A stretch of 64,000 bases of DNA, taken from the NCBI RefSeq assembly GCF_904831005.1, contig NZ_LR882982.1, positions 3,410,001-3,474,000 on the forward strand, read 5' to 3'. The notes beneath the pieces were generated by a model, which saw only the letters and a program-made list of their open reading frames with translations, was not told the origin of the DNA and made no database searches. How positions within the stretch are numbered: position 1 is the first letter of the stretch; each line of letters begins with the position of its first letter. The translations under genes were made by a program, and so were the position numbers. The DNA is from Microbacterium hydrocarbonoxydans (lineage in GTDB: Bacteria; Actinomycetota; Actinomycetes; Actinomycetales; Microbacteriaceae). Of this stretch, positions 7,801 to 16,800 are shown one piece after another.

Positions 7801-9405
7801 ATGACAGAAACCGCTGAGCCCACGGCTCCACTGAACAAGCGCCAGCGTCAGGCGGCGAAGATCGCCGAGGCGGCCTCAGGCCCGATCGGCTGGATGCTTC
7901 TGAAGATCCTGCTGCTCGCCGTCGTCGACGCGATCGCGCTCTACGCGGCATTCGTGCTGTTCGGCCAGCAGGAGTGGCTGATCCTCGCGCTGGTCGTCGC
8001 CGTCACCGTGCTCGTCAACTACATCTACTTCTCGCGCAAGCGGATTCCGGCGAAGTACCTGACTCCCGGAATCATCTTCCTGGTGATCTTCCAGGTCTTC
8101 ACTCTGCTGTACACCGGCTACATCGGCTTCACGAACTACGGCACCGGTCACAACGGCACCAAGGACCAGGCGATCTCATCGCTGCTCGCATCGGCGCAGG
8201 AGCGTGTCGAGGACTCTGCGACCTACCCCGTGACGGTGGTCGAGCAGTTCGGCACCTACGGCCTGCTCGTGACCGACCCCGACTCCGGCGACGCCCTGCT
8301 CGGCACCAGCGAGCAGCCGCTGCAGGAGGTCGACGCCGACTTCGAGGGCGGCAAGGCGGTCGCCGTCGACGGATGGACGACGCTCCCGCTCGCCACCGTC
8401 TTCACTCTGTCCGAAGAGCTCGAGGAGCTCTCGGTGCCCTTCAGCGACGACCCGAACGACGGCAGCCTCCGCGCGCCTGACGGGCAGAGCGGCTACCTGT
8501 ACGTCTCGACGCTCGAGTACGACGCGGATGCCGACACCATCACCGACACGACGACCGGCACCGTGTACGCCGACACCGGCGAGGGCGCCTTCACGGCCGA
8601 CGACGGTGCCACGTTGCTGCCCGGATGGCAGACGACGATCGGCTTCGACAACTTCGTCCGCGCGGTGACCGACGAGAACATCCGCGGCCCGCTCATCTCG
8701 GTGACGATCTGGACGTTCGTCTTCGCCATCCTCTCCGTGGCGACGACGTTCTTCCTCGGGCTGCTGCTCGCCCTCGTCTTCAACAACACCCGGATGCGCT
8801 TCCGCAACGGCTATCGCATCATCCTGATCCTGCCCTACGCCTTCCCGGCGTTCCTGTCGGCGCTCGTGTGGGCCGGCATGATGAACGAGAGCTTCGGGTT
8901 CATCAACCAGGTGATCTTCGGGGGAGCCGACATCCCGTGGCTCACGGACCCGACGCTCGCCAAGGTCTCGGTCCTGCTGGTGAACCTGTGGCTCGGGTTC
9001 CCGTACATGTTCCTGGTCTGCATGGGCGCCCTGCAGGGCATCCCGGACGACGTGAACGAGGCGGCGGTGATGGACGGTGCCAACCCCTGGCAGATCTTCC
9101 GCCGCATCAAGCTCCCGCTGCTGCTCGTCACGGTCGCCCCGCTGCTGATCTCGTCGTTCGCGTTCAACTTCAACAACTTCAACCTGATCTACATGCTCAC
9201 CAAGGGCGGGCCGCGGTTCGACGACGTGAGCATCCCGGTCGGGCACACCGACATCCTGATCTCGATGGTCTACAAGGTGGCGTTCACGGGCCAGTCCCGT
9301 GACTACGGCCTGGCATCCGCATTCACGATCCTGATCTTCATCGTGGTCGCGACGATCTCGATCATCAGCTTCCGCAAGACCAAGGCCCTCGAGGAGCTGA
9401 ACTGA
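7801..9405 (+). CDS. Maltose-type ABC transporter permease (MalF-like)
   Basis: A 534-residue inner-membrane permease. Two or three helices at residues 20-115 precede a large extracytoplasmic insertion (about residues 118-285) resembling the periplasmic P2 loop of MalF, then a six-helix core. The EAA loop that docks on the ATPase reads EAAVMDGANPWQIFRRIKLP near residue 420, and the family C-terminus (YGLASAFTILIFIVVATIS) follows. The operon has no ATPase gene; actinobacteria often use a shared MsiK-type ATPase, so one encoded elsewhere is expected. It is followed after one base by the second permease. Confidence 0.92.
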   Translation: MTETAEPTAPLNKRQRQAAKIAEAASGPIGWMLLKILLLAVVDAIALYAAFVLFGQQEWLILALVVAVTVLVNYIYFSRKRIPAKYLTPGIIFLVIFQVFTLLYTGYIGFTNYGTGHNGTKDQAISSLLASAQERVEDSATYPVTVVEQFGTYGLLVTDPDSGDALLGTSEQPLQEVDADFEGGKAVAVDGWTTLPLATVFTLSEELEELSVPFSDDPNDGSLRAPDGQSGYLYVSTLEYDADADTITDTTTGTVYADTGEGAFTADDGATLLPGWQTTIGFDNFVRAVTDENIRGPLISVTIWTFVFAILSVATTFFLGLLLALVFNNTRMRFRNGYRIILILPYAFPAFLSALVWAGMMNESFGFINQVIFGGADIPWLTDPTLAKVSVLLVNLWLGFPYMFLVCMGALQGIPDDVNEAAVMDGANPWQIFRRIKLPLLLVTVAPLLISSFAFNFNNFNLIYMLTKGGPRFDDVSIPVGHTDILISMVYKVAFTGQSRDYGLASAFTILIFIVVATISIISFRKTKALEELN

Positions 9406-9406
9406 C

Positions 9407-10336
9407 ATGAGCACCACCGAACTCAGCACCGCCGCCTCCGTCACCGTCGCACCCGGCCGTGCACCCCGCCGCCGACGTCGCGGCTTCGGAGCCTGGTTCG
9501 CCGACACGGGATGGCGTCACGTCGTCGCGATCATCGTGAGCGCGTTCGCGCTGTTCCCGCTGCTGTACGTGCTCTCGGCGTCGCTGAACCCCAACGGCAC
9601 GCTGACGGGATCGAATCAGCTCTTCTCGGCGTTCGGCTTCGACAGCTATGCGCGGATCCTCAGCGACCCCCAGAACCCCTACGGGCTGTGGTTCCTCAAC
9701 ACCCTGCTCATCGCTGTCGTGACCGGCGCCGTGACCGTCTTCATCGGCGCACTCGCGGCGTATGCCTTCTCGCGCATGCGGTTCGCCGGCCGTCGGATCG
9801 GACTCGTCACGATCGTCGTGGTGCAGATGTTCCCGCAGCTGCTCGCGGTGGTCGCGATCTTCCTCCTGATGACCACGCTCGGCGACTGGTTCCCCGCGAT
9901 CGGTCTCAACACGCACACGGGCCTCATCCTGGTGTACCTCGGCGGTGCGCTCGGGGTGAACACCTACCTCATGTACGGCTTCTTCAACACGCTCCCCATG
10001 GAGCTCGACGAGGCGGCTCGCATCGACGGCGCAGGGCATGCGCGCATCTTCTTCACGATGATCCTGCCTCTCGTGGCGCCGATCCTGGCCGTGGTCGCCC
10101 TGCTGTCGTTCATCGGCACGGTGAACGAGTACGTGATCGCGAGCGTCATGCTCGTCGACGTGGAGCAGCAGACGCTGGTCGTGGGTCTCACCAAGCTCGT
10201 CGCGAACCCGCGCTACGCGGACTGGTCGGCGTTCTCGGCCGGTGCTGTGATGGCCGCGATCCCTGTGATGATCCTGTTCCTGTTCCTGCAGCGCTACATC
10301 GTGGGCGGACTCACGGCCGGCGCGACGAAGGGCTGA
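9407..10336 (+). CDS. Maltose-type ABC transporter permease (MalG-like)
   Basis: A 309-residue partner permease with an Arg-rich cytoplasmic N-terminus (APRRRRRGF) and six predicted helices. The EAA loop reads EAARIDGAGHARIFFTMILP near residue 203, and the end RYIVGGLTAGATKG is the typical MalG tail. ATG 9407 comes one base after the stop of the first permease, so translation is probably coupled. No sugar-hydrolase or LacI gene follows in the operon, unlike many maltose loci. Confidence 0.93.
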   Translation: MSTTELSTAASVTVAPGRAPRRRRRGFGAWFADTGWRHVVAIIVSAFALFPLLYVLSASLNPNGTLTGSNQLFSAFGFDSYARILSDPQNPYGLWFLNTLLIAVVTGAVTVFIGALAAYAFSRMRFAGRRIGLVTIVVVQMFPQLLAVVAIFLLMTTLGDWFPAIGLNTHTGLILVYLGGALGVNTYLMYGFFNTLPMELDEAARIDGAGHARIFFTMILPLVAPILAVVALLSFIGTVNEYVIASVMLVDVEQQTLVVGLTKLVANPRYADWSAFSAGAVMAAIPVMILFLFLQRYIVGGLTAGATKG

Positions 10337-10386
10337 GTCGGCGCGTCGTCCCGGCGTTGCGAGCGGCTGGTCTGCGAGCTCGGCCG

Positions 10387-10392
10387 TACGGT
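10387..10392 (+). promoter_or_regulatory. -10 element TACGGT of a leaderless promoter
   Basis: TACGGT ends 6 nt before ATG 10399. Confidence 0.5.
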
Positions 10393-10398
10393 TGTGTC

Positions 10399-10551
10399 AT
10401 GGCACGGATCGGGGGACGGAACGCGGCGATGAGCTGGATCGCGGCGGTGTTCTGCACGGGCGTCGTCGCGACACTCGTCTGGTTCGCCATTCCGATGTTC
10501 CCGACTCTCGAGGCGTTCGTCGGCGACGCTCTGCGCTCGCTGTTCCCCTGA
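10399..10551 (+). CDS. Small single-helix membrane protein, unknown function
   Basis: A 50-residue protein: a basic N-terminus (MARIGGRN), one transmembrane helix (AAMSWIAAVFCTGVVATLVW), and a short amphipathic tail ending LRSLFP. It sits inside a longer frame shadowing the permease gene, but the ATG is marked by a -10 hexamer exactly 6 nt upstream, as for neighbouring leaderless genes. I do not recognise a family. Confidence 0.55.
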   Translation: MARIGGRNAAMSWIAAVFCTGVVATLVWFAIPMFPTLEAFVGDALRSLFP

Positions 10552-10632
10552 GTCTCCGCACCGCTTCTGACGCGTGATCACGCGGTATGGCGACACGTCG
10601 GCACGCCTGCGTTCGGCCACGCATGCGCGGCG

Positions 10633-10638
10633 GTAACC
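10633..10638 (+). promoter_or_regulatory. -10 element TAACCT
   Basis: TAACCT lies 35 bp before ATG 10673. Here the start codon has a conventional GAGAGG ribosome-binding site, so the transcript would carry a short leader. Confidence 0.4.
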
Positions 10639-10672
10639 TCGCAGAGCACACACCCGATGAGAGGCGCACCCC

Positions 10673-11752
10673 ATGAGTGACCCCGAGGTTCCCCAGCCCG
10701 AGCGGCCGAAGGACGTCGATGACGTCGTCGTCAGCGCGAACGCTGGCCTCGAAGCCGCTGAGGCCGCGCGTGCAGACGTCGCCGCCGCGCCGGCCGAGAC
10801 CACCGCGGCCGATGCCGCCACCACGCCTGCAGATCCTGCGGTCGACCCCGATCTGGCCGCTTTCGAAGCTGCGGAGCGCGACCACCCCGGCACTTTCGCG
10901 ACGCCGGAACTGAACGACCCCGCCTTCCTCGACGCTGACCCGGATGCGGGAACGTCGGATGCTGCGAAGTCGGATGCCGCGCATGATTCGCACGCGGCGG
11001 ATGCGGCCACTACGACCGCCTTCACGGCGCCCGCGCCGCCTGCGGCGAACAGCTCGGTGCACGAGGAGTCGGCCATGGCCGGTGCCGCGTACGCCGGCGC
11101 ATCCGCTGCCGACACCCGCATCGTCCCGTCCGAGCCGGTTCCGTCGGAGTCCGCTCCCGCCGATACGGTCATCGCCCCGGTGCAGCAGCAGCCCATCTTC
11201 GTGCAGGCTCCCGAGCCGCCGCGCGAGCGCGGCAACCGCGGCACTGCGGGTGCGATCGGGCTTCTGGCCACACTCGCCTTCGCGGTGCTCTACCTGGCCG
11301 CGACCCTCGGTGTCGGCGCCTTCGAGGGCGAGGTCGACGGTGCCAACATCGCCGAAGCAGCACTCGCGCCGCTGGTGACCTGGTCGTTCTGGGTCCCTGT
11401 CGTCGTGTTCTTCCTGGGTTTCTGGCTTCTGGGCGCGTTCATCAACCGAGGACGCTGGGGCCTGTGGGTGGTCTTCGGCATCATCGTCGGCGCGATCGCC
11501 TACGGAGGGCACATCCTCGGTCAGCTCTTCCAGGCGCCCTTCTGGCAGCTCAGCGCGAGCGAGGGCAACGAGCTCGTCGGATCCCAGCTGCTCGCGCCGC
11601 TGGCCATCGCCGCGTTCATCTTCGCCCGTGAGCTGACCATCTGGTTCGGAGCCTGGGTCGCTCGCAGCGGTGCTCGCAAGACCGAGCTCAACGCCGAAGC
11701 GCAGCGCGAGTACGAGCGCACGCTCGAAGCCGGCCCCACGCTGTCGAGGTAG
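10673..11752 (+). CDS. Four-helix membrane protein with long disordered acidic N-terminus
   Basis: A 359-residue protein in two halves. Residues 1-180 are Ala/Pro/Asp/Thr-rich and low in complexity, with repeated DAA/DAATT motifs, and should be disordered. Residues 185-345 carry four hydrophobic segments (AIGLLATLAFAVLYLAATL, WSFWVPVVVFFLGFWLLGAF, LWVVFGIIVGAIAYGGHI, LLAPLAIAAFIFARELTIWF) and a basic tail. It is followed after 8 bp by another small membrane protein gene, so the two may be co-expressed. The function is unknown; such architectures are common in Microbacteriaceae but I know no role. Confidence 0.75.
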   Translation: MSDPEVPQPERPKDVDDVVVSANAGLEAAEAARADVAAAPAETTAADAATTPADPAVDPDLAAFEAAERDHPGTFATPELNDPAFLDADPDAGTSDAAKSDAAHDSHAADAATTTAFTAPAPPAANSSVHEESAMAGAAYAGASAADTRIVPSEPVPSESAPADTVIAPVQQQPIFVQAPEPPRERGNRGTAGAIGLLATLAFAVLYLAATLGVGAFEGEVDGANIAEAALAPLVTWSFWVPVVVFFLGFWLLGAFINRGRWGLWVVFGIIVGAIAYGGHILGQLFQAPFWQLSASEGNELVGSQLLAPLAIAAFIFARELTIWFGAWVARSGARKTELNAEAQREYERTLEAGPTLSR

Positions 11753-11760
11753 TCACGGAC

Positions 11761-12252
11761 ATGTCATCGCCGAACCCCCGCGGGCCCGAGTCCGCGGGGG
11801 TTTCGGCTGTCCTGGCACTGGTCCTCGCGACGGTCGGCTTCTTCGCTCTGGCGGTCTTCGGCCTCGGCGCGCTGACGATCGTCACCGACACCGACATCAT
11901 CGCGGTCGAGGGACTCGGTCCGCTCCCCGGAGCCGTCGGGATGCTCGTCACCGTTCTGGCTTTCGCTCTCGGACTGTGGATCGCGCTCCGCCGCACACGC
12001 CCGTCGTTCCGGTCCGTGCCGGGGATCGCAGTCGGCGTCGGGCTCGCGCACCTCGTGGCGGTGTGGATCGGTGTGCTGTTCGGCACGGGTGACGTGGTGA
12101 TCGCGACGGCCGTCGCCGGCGACCTGGTGCGGGGAGGCAGCAGTCTCGTGCTGGTTCTCGTGGCAGCGGTGGCCGCATGGAGCGGCATCGCGCTGCGACG
12201 CACGCGCGCCAGCCATCCGACGTGGCCGTGGGAGAAGGACGACGAGGAGTAG
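11761..12252 (+). CDS. Four-helix membrane protein, unknown function
   Basis: A 163-residue integral membrane protein with helices at about residues 15-40, 55-77, 88-112 and 125-146, and a short cytoplasmic tail ending HPTWPWEKDDEE. ATG 11761 follows the previous stop by 8 bp with no strong ribosome-binding site, so translational coupling is likely. The family is not recognised. Confidence 0.72.
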   Translation: MSSPNPRGPESAGVSAVLALVLATVGFFALAVFGLGALTIVTDTDIIAVEGLGPLPGAVGMLVTVLAFALGLWIALRRTRPSFRSVPGIAVGVGLAHLVAVWIGVLFGTGDVVIATAVAGDLVRGGSSLVLVLVAAVAAWSGIALRRTRASHPTWPWEKDDEE

Positions 12253-12378
12253 CTCGGCTCGCCGAGTTCGCCGTCGAGGGCCGCGGAGCCGTTCGACTTG
12301 TCGGGACCCGCTGGCAGGGCAGGGACCCAGATGCAGAATTCTGGTTCGTCAATCGGCGCGCAGCGGGCGTGCTCGTCG

Positions 12379-12384
12379 TACGCT
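12379..12384 (+). promoter_or_regulatory. -10 element TACGCT of a leaderless promoter
   Basis: TACGCT ends 6 nt before GTG 12391 and fixes the start of the following gene. Confidence 0.55.
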
Positions 12385-12390
12385 CTAGGT

Positions 12391-13038
12391 GTGGAGCGCT
12401 CGCTGGAGACGCAGGTCGACCAGGCCGTTCAGGCCTGGCTGCGCTGGGTGCCGCGCTGGGAGCCGGCCACCCATCGAGGGCGTGTCGCGCCCTGCCGCCG
12501 CTGTCTCGGTTCGCCGATCCTCTCAGCCGCCGGCATCGCGGGCAACACCCCGCACGGGGTGCAGCACGGCCTGTCGACCCGCATCAAGACCATCGTCGAT
12601 CATGCGGTCGCGGAGTACACCGAGCGCAACCTGCCGGTGCTGCAGCGCGAACTCGACCAGCAGGCGGCCCGCAACCGTGCTCGCGCGTACCGCCCGTCAG
12701 AAGATCTCGACCCCGAGTTCGACGGGATGCCGCTCGACCCCGATCCGGTGCCGGGGGCGCCGTTCCTGTTCACGATCGCCGGCCTCGCCGACGACGCGGC
12801 CGCAGAGCTGCCGCCGCTGCCGCCGCTGAGCGACGAGGAGAAGACGGCGCTGCGACAGGAGGTGGGGCTGGCCGATGAGTACGCCAACCTCGTGGGGCGG
12901 GAGATCTGCGGCATCCTGCTGCGTCACCGCCTGTACATCCAGGCGGCGATCTCGCAGCACGTCGAACCGCAGATCGAGGCGATGCTCGCCGAGCTGACGC
13001 AATCGCTCGATTCGCCGTTCGACCCCGACGCCTCCTGA
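12391..13038 (+). CDS. Conserved-looking protein of unknown function with a CxxC pair
   Basis: A 215-residue soluble protein. GTG 12391 was chosen because a -10 hexamer ends 6 nt upstream; the frame opens earlier (12298), but that part looks non-coding. Recognisable pieces are a Trp-rich segment (AWLRWVPRWEPATH), CRRC near residue 37 preceded by another Cys, a long helical stretch at residues 60-95, an acidic Pro-rich linker, and a C-terminal helical part LRHRLYIQAAISQHVEPQIE. It has no signal peptide or membrane helix. I cannot assign a family. Confidence 0.65.
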   Translation: MERSLETQVDQAVQAWLRWVPRWEPATHRGRVAPCRRCLGSPILSAAGIAGNTPHGVQHGLSTRIKTIVDHAVAEYTERNLPVLQRELDQQAARNRARAYRPSEDLDPEFDGMPLDPDPVPGAPFLFTIAGLADDAAAELPPLPPLSDEEKTALRQEVGLADEYANLVGREICGILLRHRLYIQAAISQHVEPQIEAMLAELTQSLDSPFDPDAS

Positions 13039-13103
13039 GCGCCCGCACCTGCGTATCCGCTGAGAGACGACGGACGCCGTTGTCTCCCGCCCTGTCCCGT
13101 GGG

Positions 13104-13118
13104 TATCGTTTTTCGATA
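13104..13118. promoter_or_regulatory. Palindromic operator upstream of the DUF2975-XRE operon
   Basis: TATCGTTTTTCGATA is a 5-bp perfect dyad with a T5 spacer, and TCGATA recurs at 13133-13138 just before the start codon. DUF2975 and YozG-like XRE gene pairs commonly sit behind TATCG/CGATA sites. Autoregulation by the XRE protein is inferred. Confidence 0.5.
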
Positions 13119-13147
13119 GATATCCATTGCTCATCGATAGGGCCACC

Positions 13148-13624
13148 ATGCACCCCCGAGTCTCACGCGCGCTCAAGGCGCTGATCGTCGTCCTCCTCGC
13201 ACTGCTGCTGGCGAGTCAGATCCTCGTGATCCCCGAGGTCGCGCGGATCACCGCTCTGCGCAATCCCGACGTGGTGCAGCTCGAAGTGCCGGGTATCATC
13301 GGCGCGGTCCTCTTCCTCGGTCTGGTCGAGGTCACCCTGGTGTGCGTCTGGTTCCTGTTGTCGCTCGTGCAGACCGATCGGATCTTCCGGGTCGAGGCGT
13401 TCCGCTACGTCGACATCATCCTGGGCGCCCTGGTCGCGGCGGGAGTGTTGATCCTGGCCGCCTACCTCGTGATCCTGGCGAACCGGGCGGTGTCGCTCTC
13501 GCTCTCTCTGCTCGCGATCCTCGGGATCGTGGTGAGCGCCGCGCTCGCTCTGCTGGTCGTGGTCCTGCGCGGACTGCTGCGCAAGGCGCTCGAGCTCGAG
13601 CAGGATCTGTCCGAGGTCGTCTGA
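13148..13624 (+). CDS. DUF2975-family membrane protein
   Basis: A 158-residue membrane protein with four helices (about residues 8-28, 47-70, 88-110 and 118-143). The segment between helices two and three, SLVQTDRIFRVEAFRYVD, resembles the DUF2975 signature. An in-frame start seven codons upstream (13127) is possible; ATG 13148 was preferred because the hydrophobic protein begins there. Its stop overlaps the ATG of an XRE regulator, the standard partner of DUF2975 genes. The family's function is unknown; the pair is often discussed as a membrane protein plus its cognate regulator. Confidence 0.85.
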   Translation: MHPRVSRALKALIVVLLALLLASQILVIPEVARITALRNPDVVQLEVPGIIGAVLFLGLVEVTLVCVWFLLSLVQTDRIFRVEAFRYVDIILGALVAAGVLILAAYLVILANRAVSLSLSLLAILGIVVSAALALLVVVLRGLLRKALELEQDLSEVV

Positions 13625-13845
13625 TGCCCATCGTGATCGATCTCGACGTGCAGCTCGCACGCAAGAAGATGAGCGTGCAGGACTTCGCCGACGCCATCGG
13701 CATCACCCCGGCCAATGTCGCGGTGCTCAAGAACGGCCGCGCCAAGGCGGTGCGCTTCACCACGCTCGAGGCCATCTGTCGGGTGCTCGAGTGCCAGCCG
13801 GGAGACATCCTGCGCTGGGTGCCCGACGCCGAGGAGGCCTCATGA
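13624..13845 (+). CDS. XRE/Cro-type helix-turn-helix regulator (YozG-like)
   Basis: A 73-residue protein that is essentially one Cro/CI helix-turn-helix: LDVQLARKKMSVQDFADAIG, ITPANVAVLKNGRAKAVRF, and TLEAICRVLECQPGDILRWV. This is the small regulator typically encoded with DUF2975 proteins. Its ATG overlaps the preceding stop (ATGA) and its own stop overlaps the next ATG (ATGA), so three genes are translationally coupled. It probably binds the TATCG/CGATA dyad upstream of the operon. Confidence 0.92.
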   Translation: MPIVIDLDVQLARKKMSVQDFADAIGITPANVAVLKNGRAKAVRFTTLEAICRVLECQPGDILRWVPDAEEAS

Positions 13846-16800
13846 CCGCGCCCCTGCCGCCGTCGCAGAACGCGGCACCGCCCGCGCTGCCGACCACCTG
13901 GGGTGAGTCGATCGCCCGGCACCTTCTCGACGAGCGTGCCTGCCCCGTCTGCCATGGTGCGCTGCGCGGCGGATGCTGTCCGTGTTGCGGATCGGATCTG
14001 CGCGGCACGGTCGGAGTCGCCGTCTGGGAATCGTCGCTCGCTGCGGCGACGGCGCTGCGTGCCCGCGACGAGCTGCTCCGCCGGATCCCCGTCGCGGCCT
14101 CCGCGACGGGCACGCCGGATGAACCGGTGCACGCTCCGGTCGCGGCCGCCCCGGCCGCGGCCGCCCCGCCCGCAGGTGCGCCGCCGGCGGGTGCCGTCCT
14201 GCACGGAGCCGAAGCAGACCCGCAGGGGAGTGCCACGCTGCAGTCGGTGCTCGCCACCGCAGGCGCCGGGCTCTTCGCGGTCGCCGCGATCGTGTTCACG
14301 TACTTCAACCCGGACCTCGCCGACCGTGCTCTGCGCAGCGTGATCGTCGGACTCATCACGCTGCTCTTCCTCGGCGGTGCCTGGTTGCTGTCTCGCCGAG
14401 CGCTCAGATTCTCGGCCGAGGCCGTCGGCGGACTCGGGCTCGTGTTCGCCGGGCTCGACATCCACGCGGTCGCGCAGCTCGCGGCCCCGGGCATCGACCC
14501 GTGGCTGACCTCTGCGGTCGCGACGGCCGCTGCAGGGGGCCTGATGCTGTACGCCGGTGCGCGGCGCGGCATCCGCATCTGGCAGTGGACGGCGGTCGTG
14601 GCGATCGCTCTGGTGCCGGCCATGCTCGGCGCTGCCGGCAATGCTCCTGTGGCCGAGGTGCTCGGAGCGATCGGCGTCGCTTTCGCGGGCGCGGCGCTCG
14701 TCGAGTGGCTGCGCCTTCCCCGGGTCGAGGTCGTCACGCTCACTGCGGTCCAGTTGATCGCGAGCCTGTCGGCGCTCGTGCTCGTGTGGTCGCTGGGCTC
14801 TGCCGATGCTCTGGCGTCGCTGCTGAGCATCAGCGGGATGCTGGTGCTGATAGCGGTCCACGCCGTCGTGGCCGCGCGACGCATGATCGCGCGTCTCTGG
14901 GCCTTCGGCGCCGGTGGCGTCGCCTCCGCCGCGCTCGTCATCGCGGTGTATGCGGTGACAGGGCACGGTGTCGTCGAAGACGCAGGGCTGCTCGCAGGCG
15001 ACGGGCCGTTCGAGGGTTTCGTGTCGTTCGCCGTCGTCCCTGCCTCCGCGGCGCTGGCGCTCGTGCTCATCGGCGCCCTCGTGCCGTTGCCGAAGGCTGT
15101 GCCGCGAGCAATGGTCGCGGCCGGTTCGCTGGTGGTGCTCGCGGGGCCTGCGCTGCTGGTGCTGGCGCCGTCGGGGCTGACGGGACTCTCGACGGTCCGG
15201 GAGTTCCTGCGGGTGAACGACGAGGTCGGGCCGGTCGGGATGCCGGGATGGGGGCTTCCGGTCGGACTCCTGGCGGTGTGCGCCGGGCTCGCCGTCTTCA
15301 GTGCGCTCGCCCGGCGTCGTGAGGGCATCGGCCGCTTCGCGAACCCGACCGCTCTGCTCTCCCTCTGCTTCGGTGCACTCGCAGTGCTGGTGGTCGGATG
15401 CGGTCCGTTGCTGGTGCTGCCCGCGGCGATCGCCGTGCTCACTCTGCCGGTCATCGTGCTCGCCGGCGCACTGTATGTCCTGCCGACTCTGCTCGAGGGG
15501 CGAGGCCTGCGCATGGTCGCACTGATCGCCGCCCACCTCGCCCTGGTGGCGGCGGCGATGATCGCGTGGCGCGAGCCCGCCGTCGTGCCGCTCGCCGGCG
15601 CCGGCACACTCGTCGCGCTGGCCGCGCTCGTGGCGGTGCTGCCGCAGCGGCGACGCTTCCTCTACGTGGGTGCGGGCTTCGGGTACGCGCTGGTCCTCGT
15701 CTCCACCGCGCTCGGACTCGTCGGGGTCGAGGGCGTGGCGCAGCTGTCGCTGACGGTGTCGGTCGGGCTCGTCGTGGCGATCGTCGCGACCTACGTGCCA
15801 TCCGTCGGCGCACGCGCGTGGCAGGCCGTGCTGGTCGTCTCGGCCGTGCCGTTCGGCATCGGAGTGCTGCAGGTCATCGTGGAGCGAAGCGGGTGGACCG
15901 CTCTGTCGACCGGGCTCATGTTCGCCCTGGCGCTGTCTCTCATGCTCACCCGGCGCCCGGGGCTGACGCTCGTCGTGCGCACGGCCGCTGCGGCGATGCT
16001 CGTCCCGACGCTCGCGGTGATGATCGTGTGCCTCGGGGCGCAGCTGCTCTCATCGAGCGGGTCGCCCGTGGTCCTGCCGATCATCGCGATCCTGGTCGCC
16101 CTGGTGCTCCCGTCGACCTCCATCATCCGCGAAGCTCTGCAGCGCCGCGGTCACTCGGTCGGGAGTGCGGATGCGGCGCGCGTCGCGATCGAGTCGTCTG
16201 CGCTGCTGACGGGGGCGATCGCCACCGCGCTCGCGGTGGCGCGGGACGCCGCCGGCCTCGGAACCTCGTTCCTCGTGCTGCTGATCCTCGGCCTCGGTGC
16301 GGCCGCCCAGGCGCTGTTCGCGGGGCGCCGCTACGCGTGGGGAGTGGCCGGAGCCGCCTTCACCGGTGCGCTCTGGTGCGTCTGGGGCATCGCCGGAGTC
16401 GACGTGCTCGAGGCCTATCTTCTGCCGCCCACTCTGGGAGCAGCTCTCGTGGCCGTGCTGCTCGCCCTGCGCGGGCGCCGCGTCACCGCCCTGTACGCCG
16501 CTGGGCTGCTCGTGGCGATCGGGCCGATCGTGGCACTCGTCGCCGTCGTCGAACCCGACCCTGCCGGGCCCGGCCTCGTCGGTCAGGGGTCCGTCGTGCA
16601 GGGCTCGGTGACGTGGCGTGTCGTCGCGCTCCTGGCCGCTGCCTGGATCCTGCTCGCGATGGAGTTCGTGGTGCGACGGTCGGGCGGCCGGATGCGCCGA
16701 CTCCGCCCCCTGCGCATCCCCACGCTGATCGCCGCGGCGCTCGCGGCGACGGTCGGTACGGTACAGGGCATCCGCCTCGGCCTCGGTTGGGATCATCCGA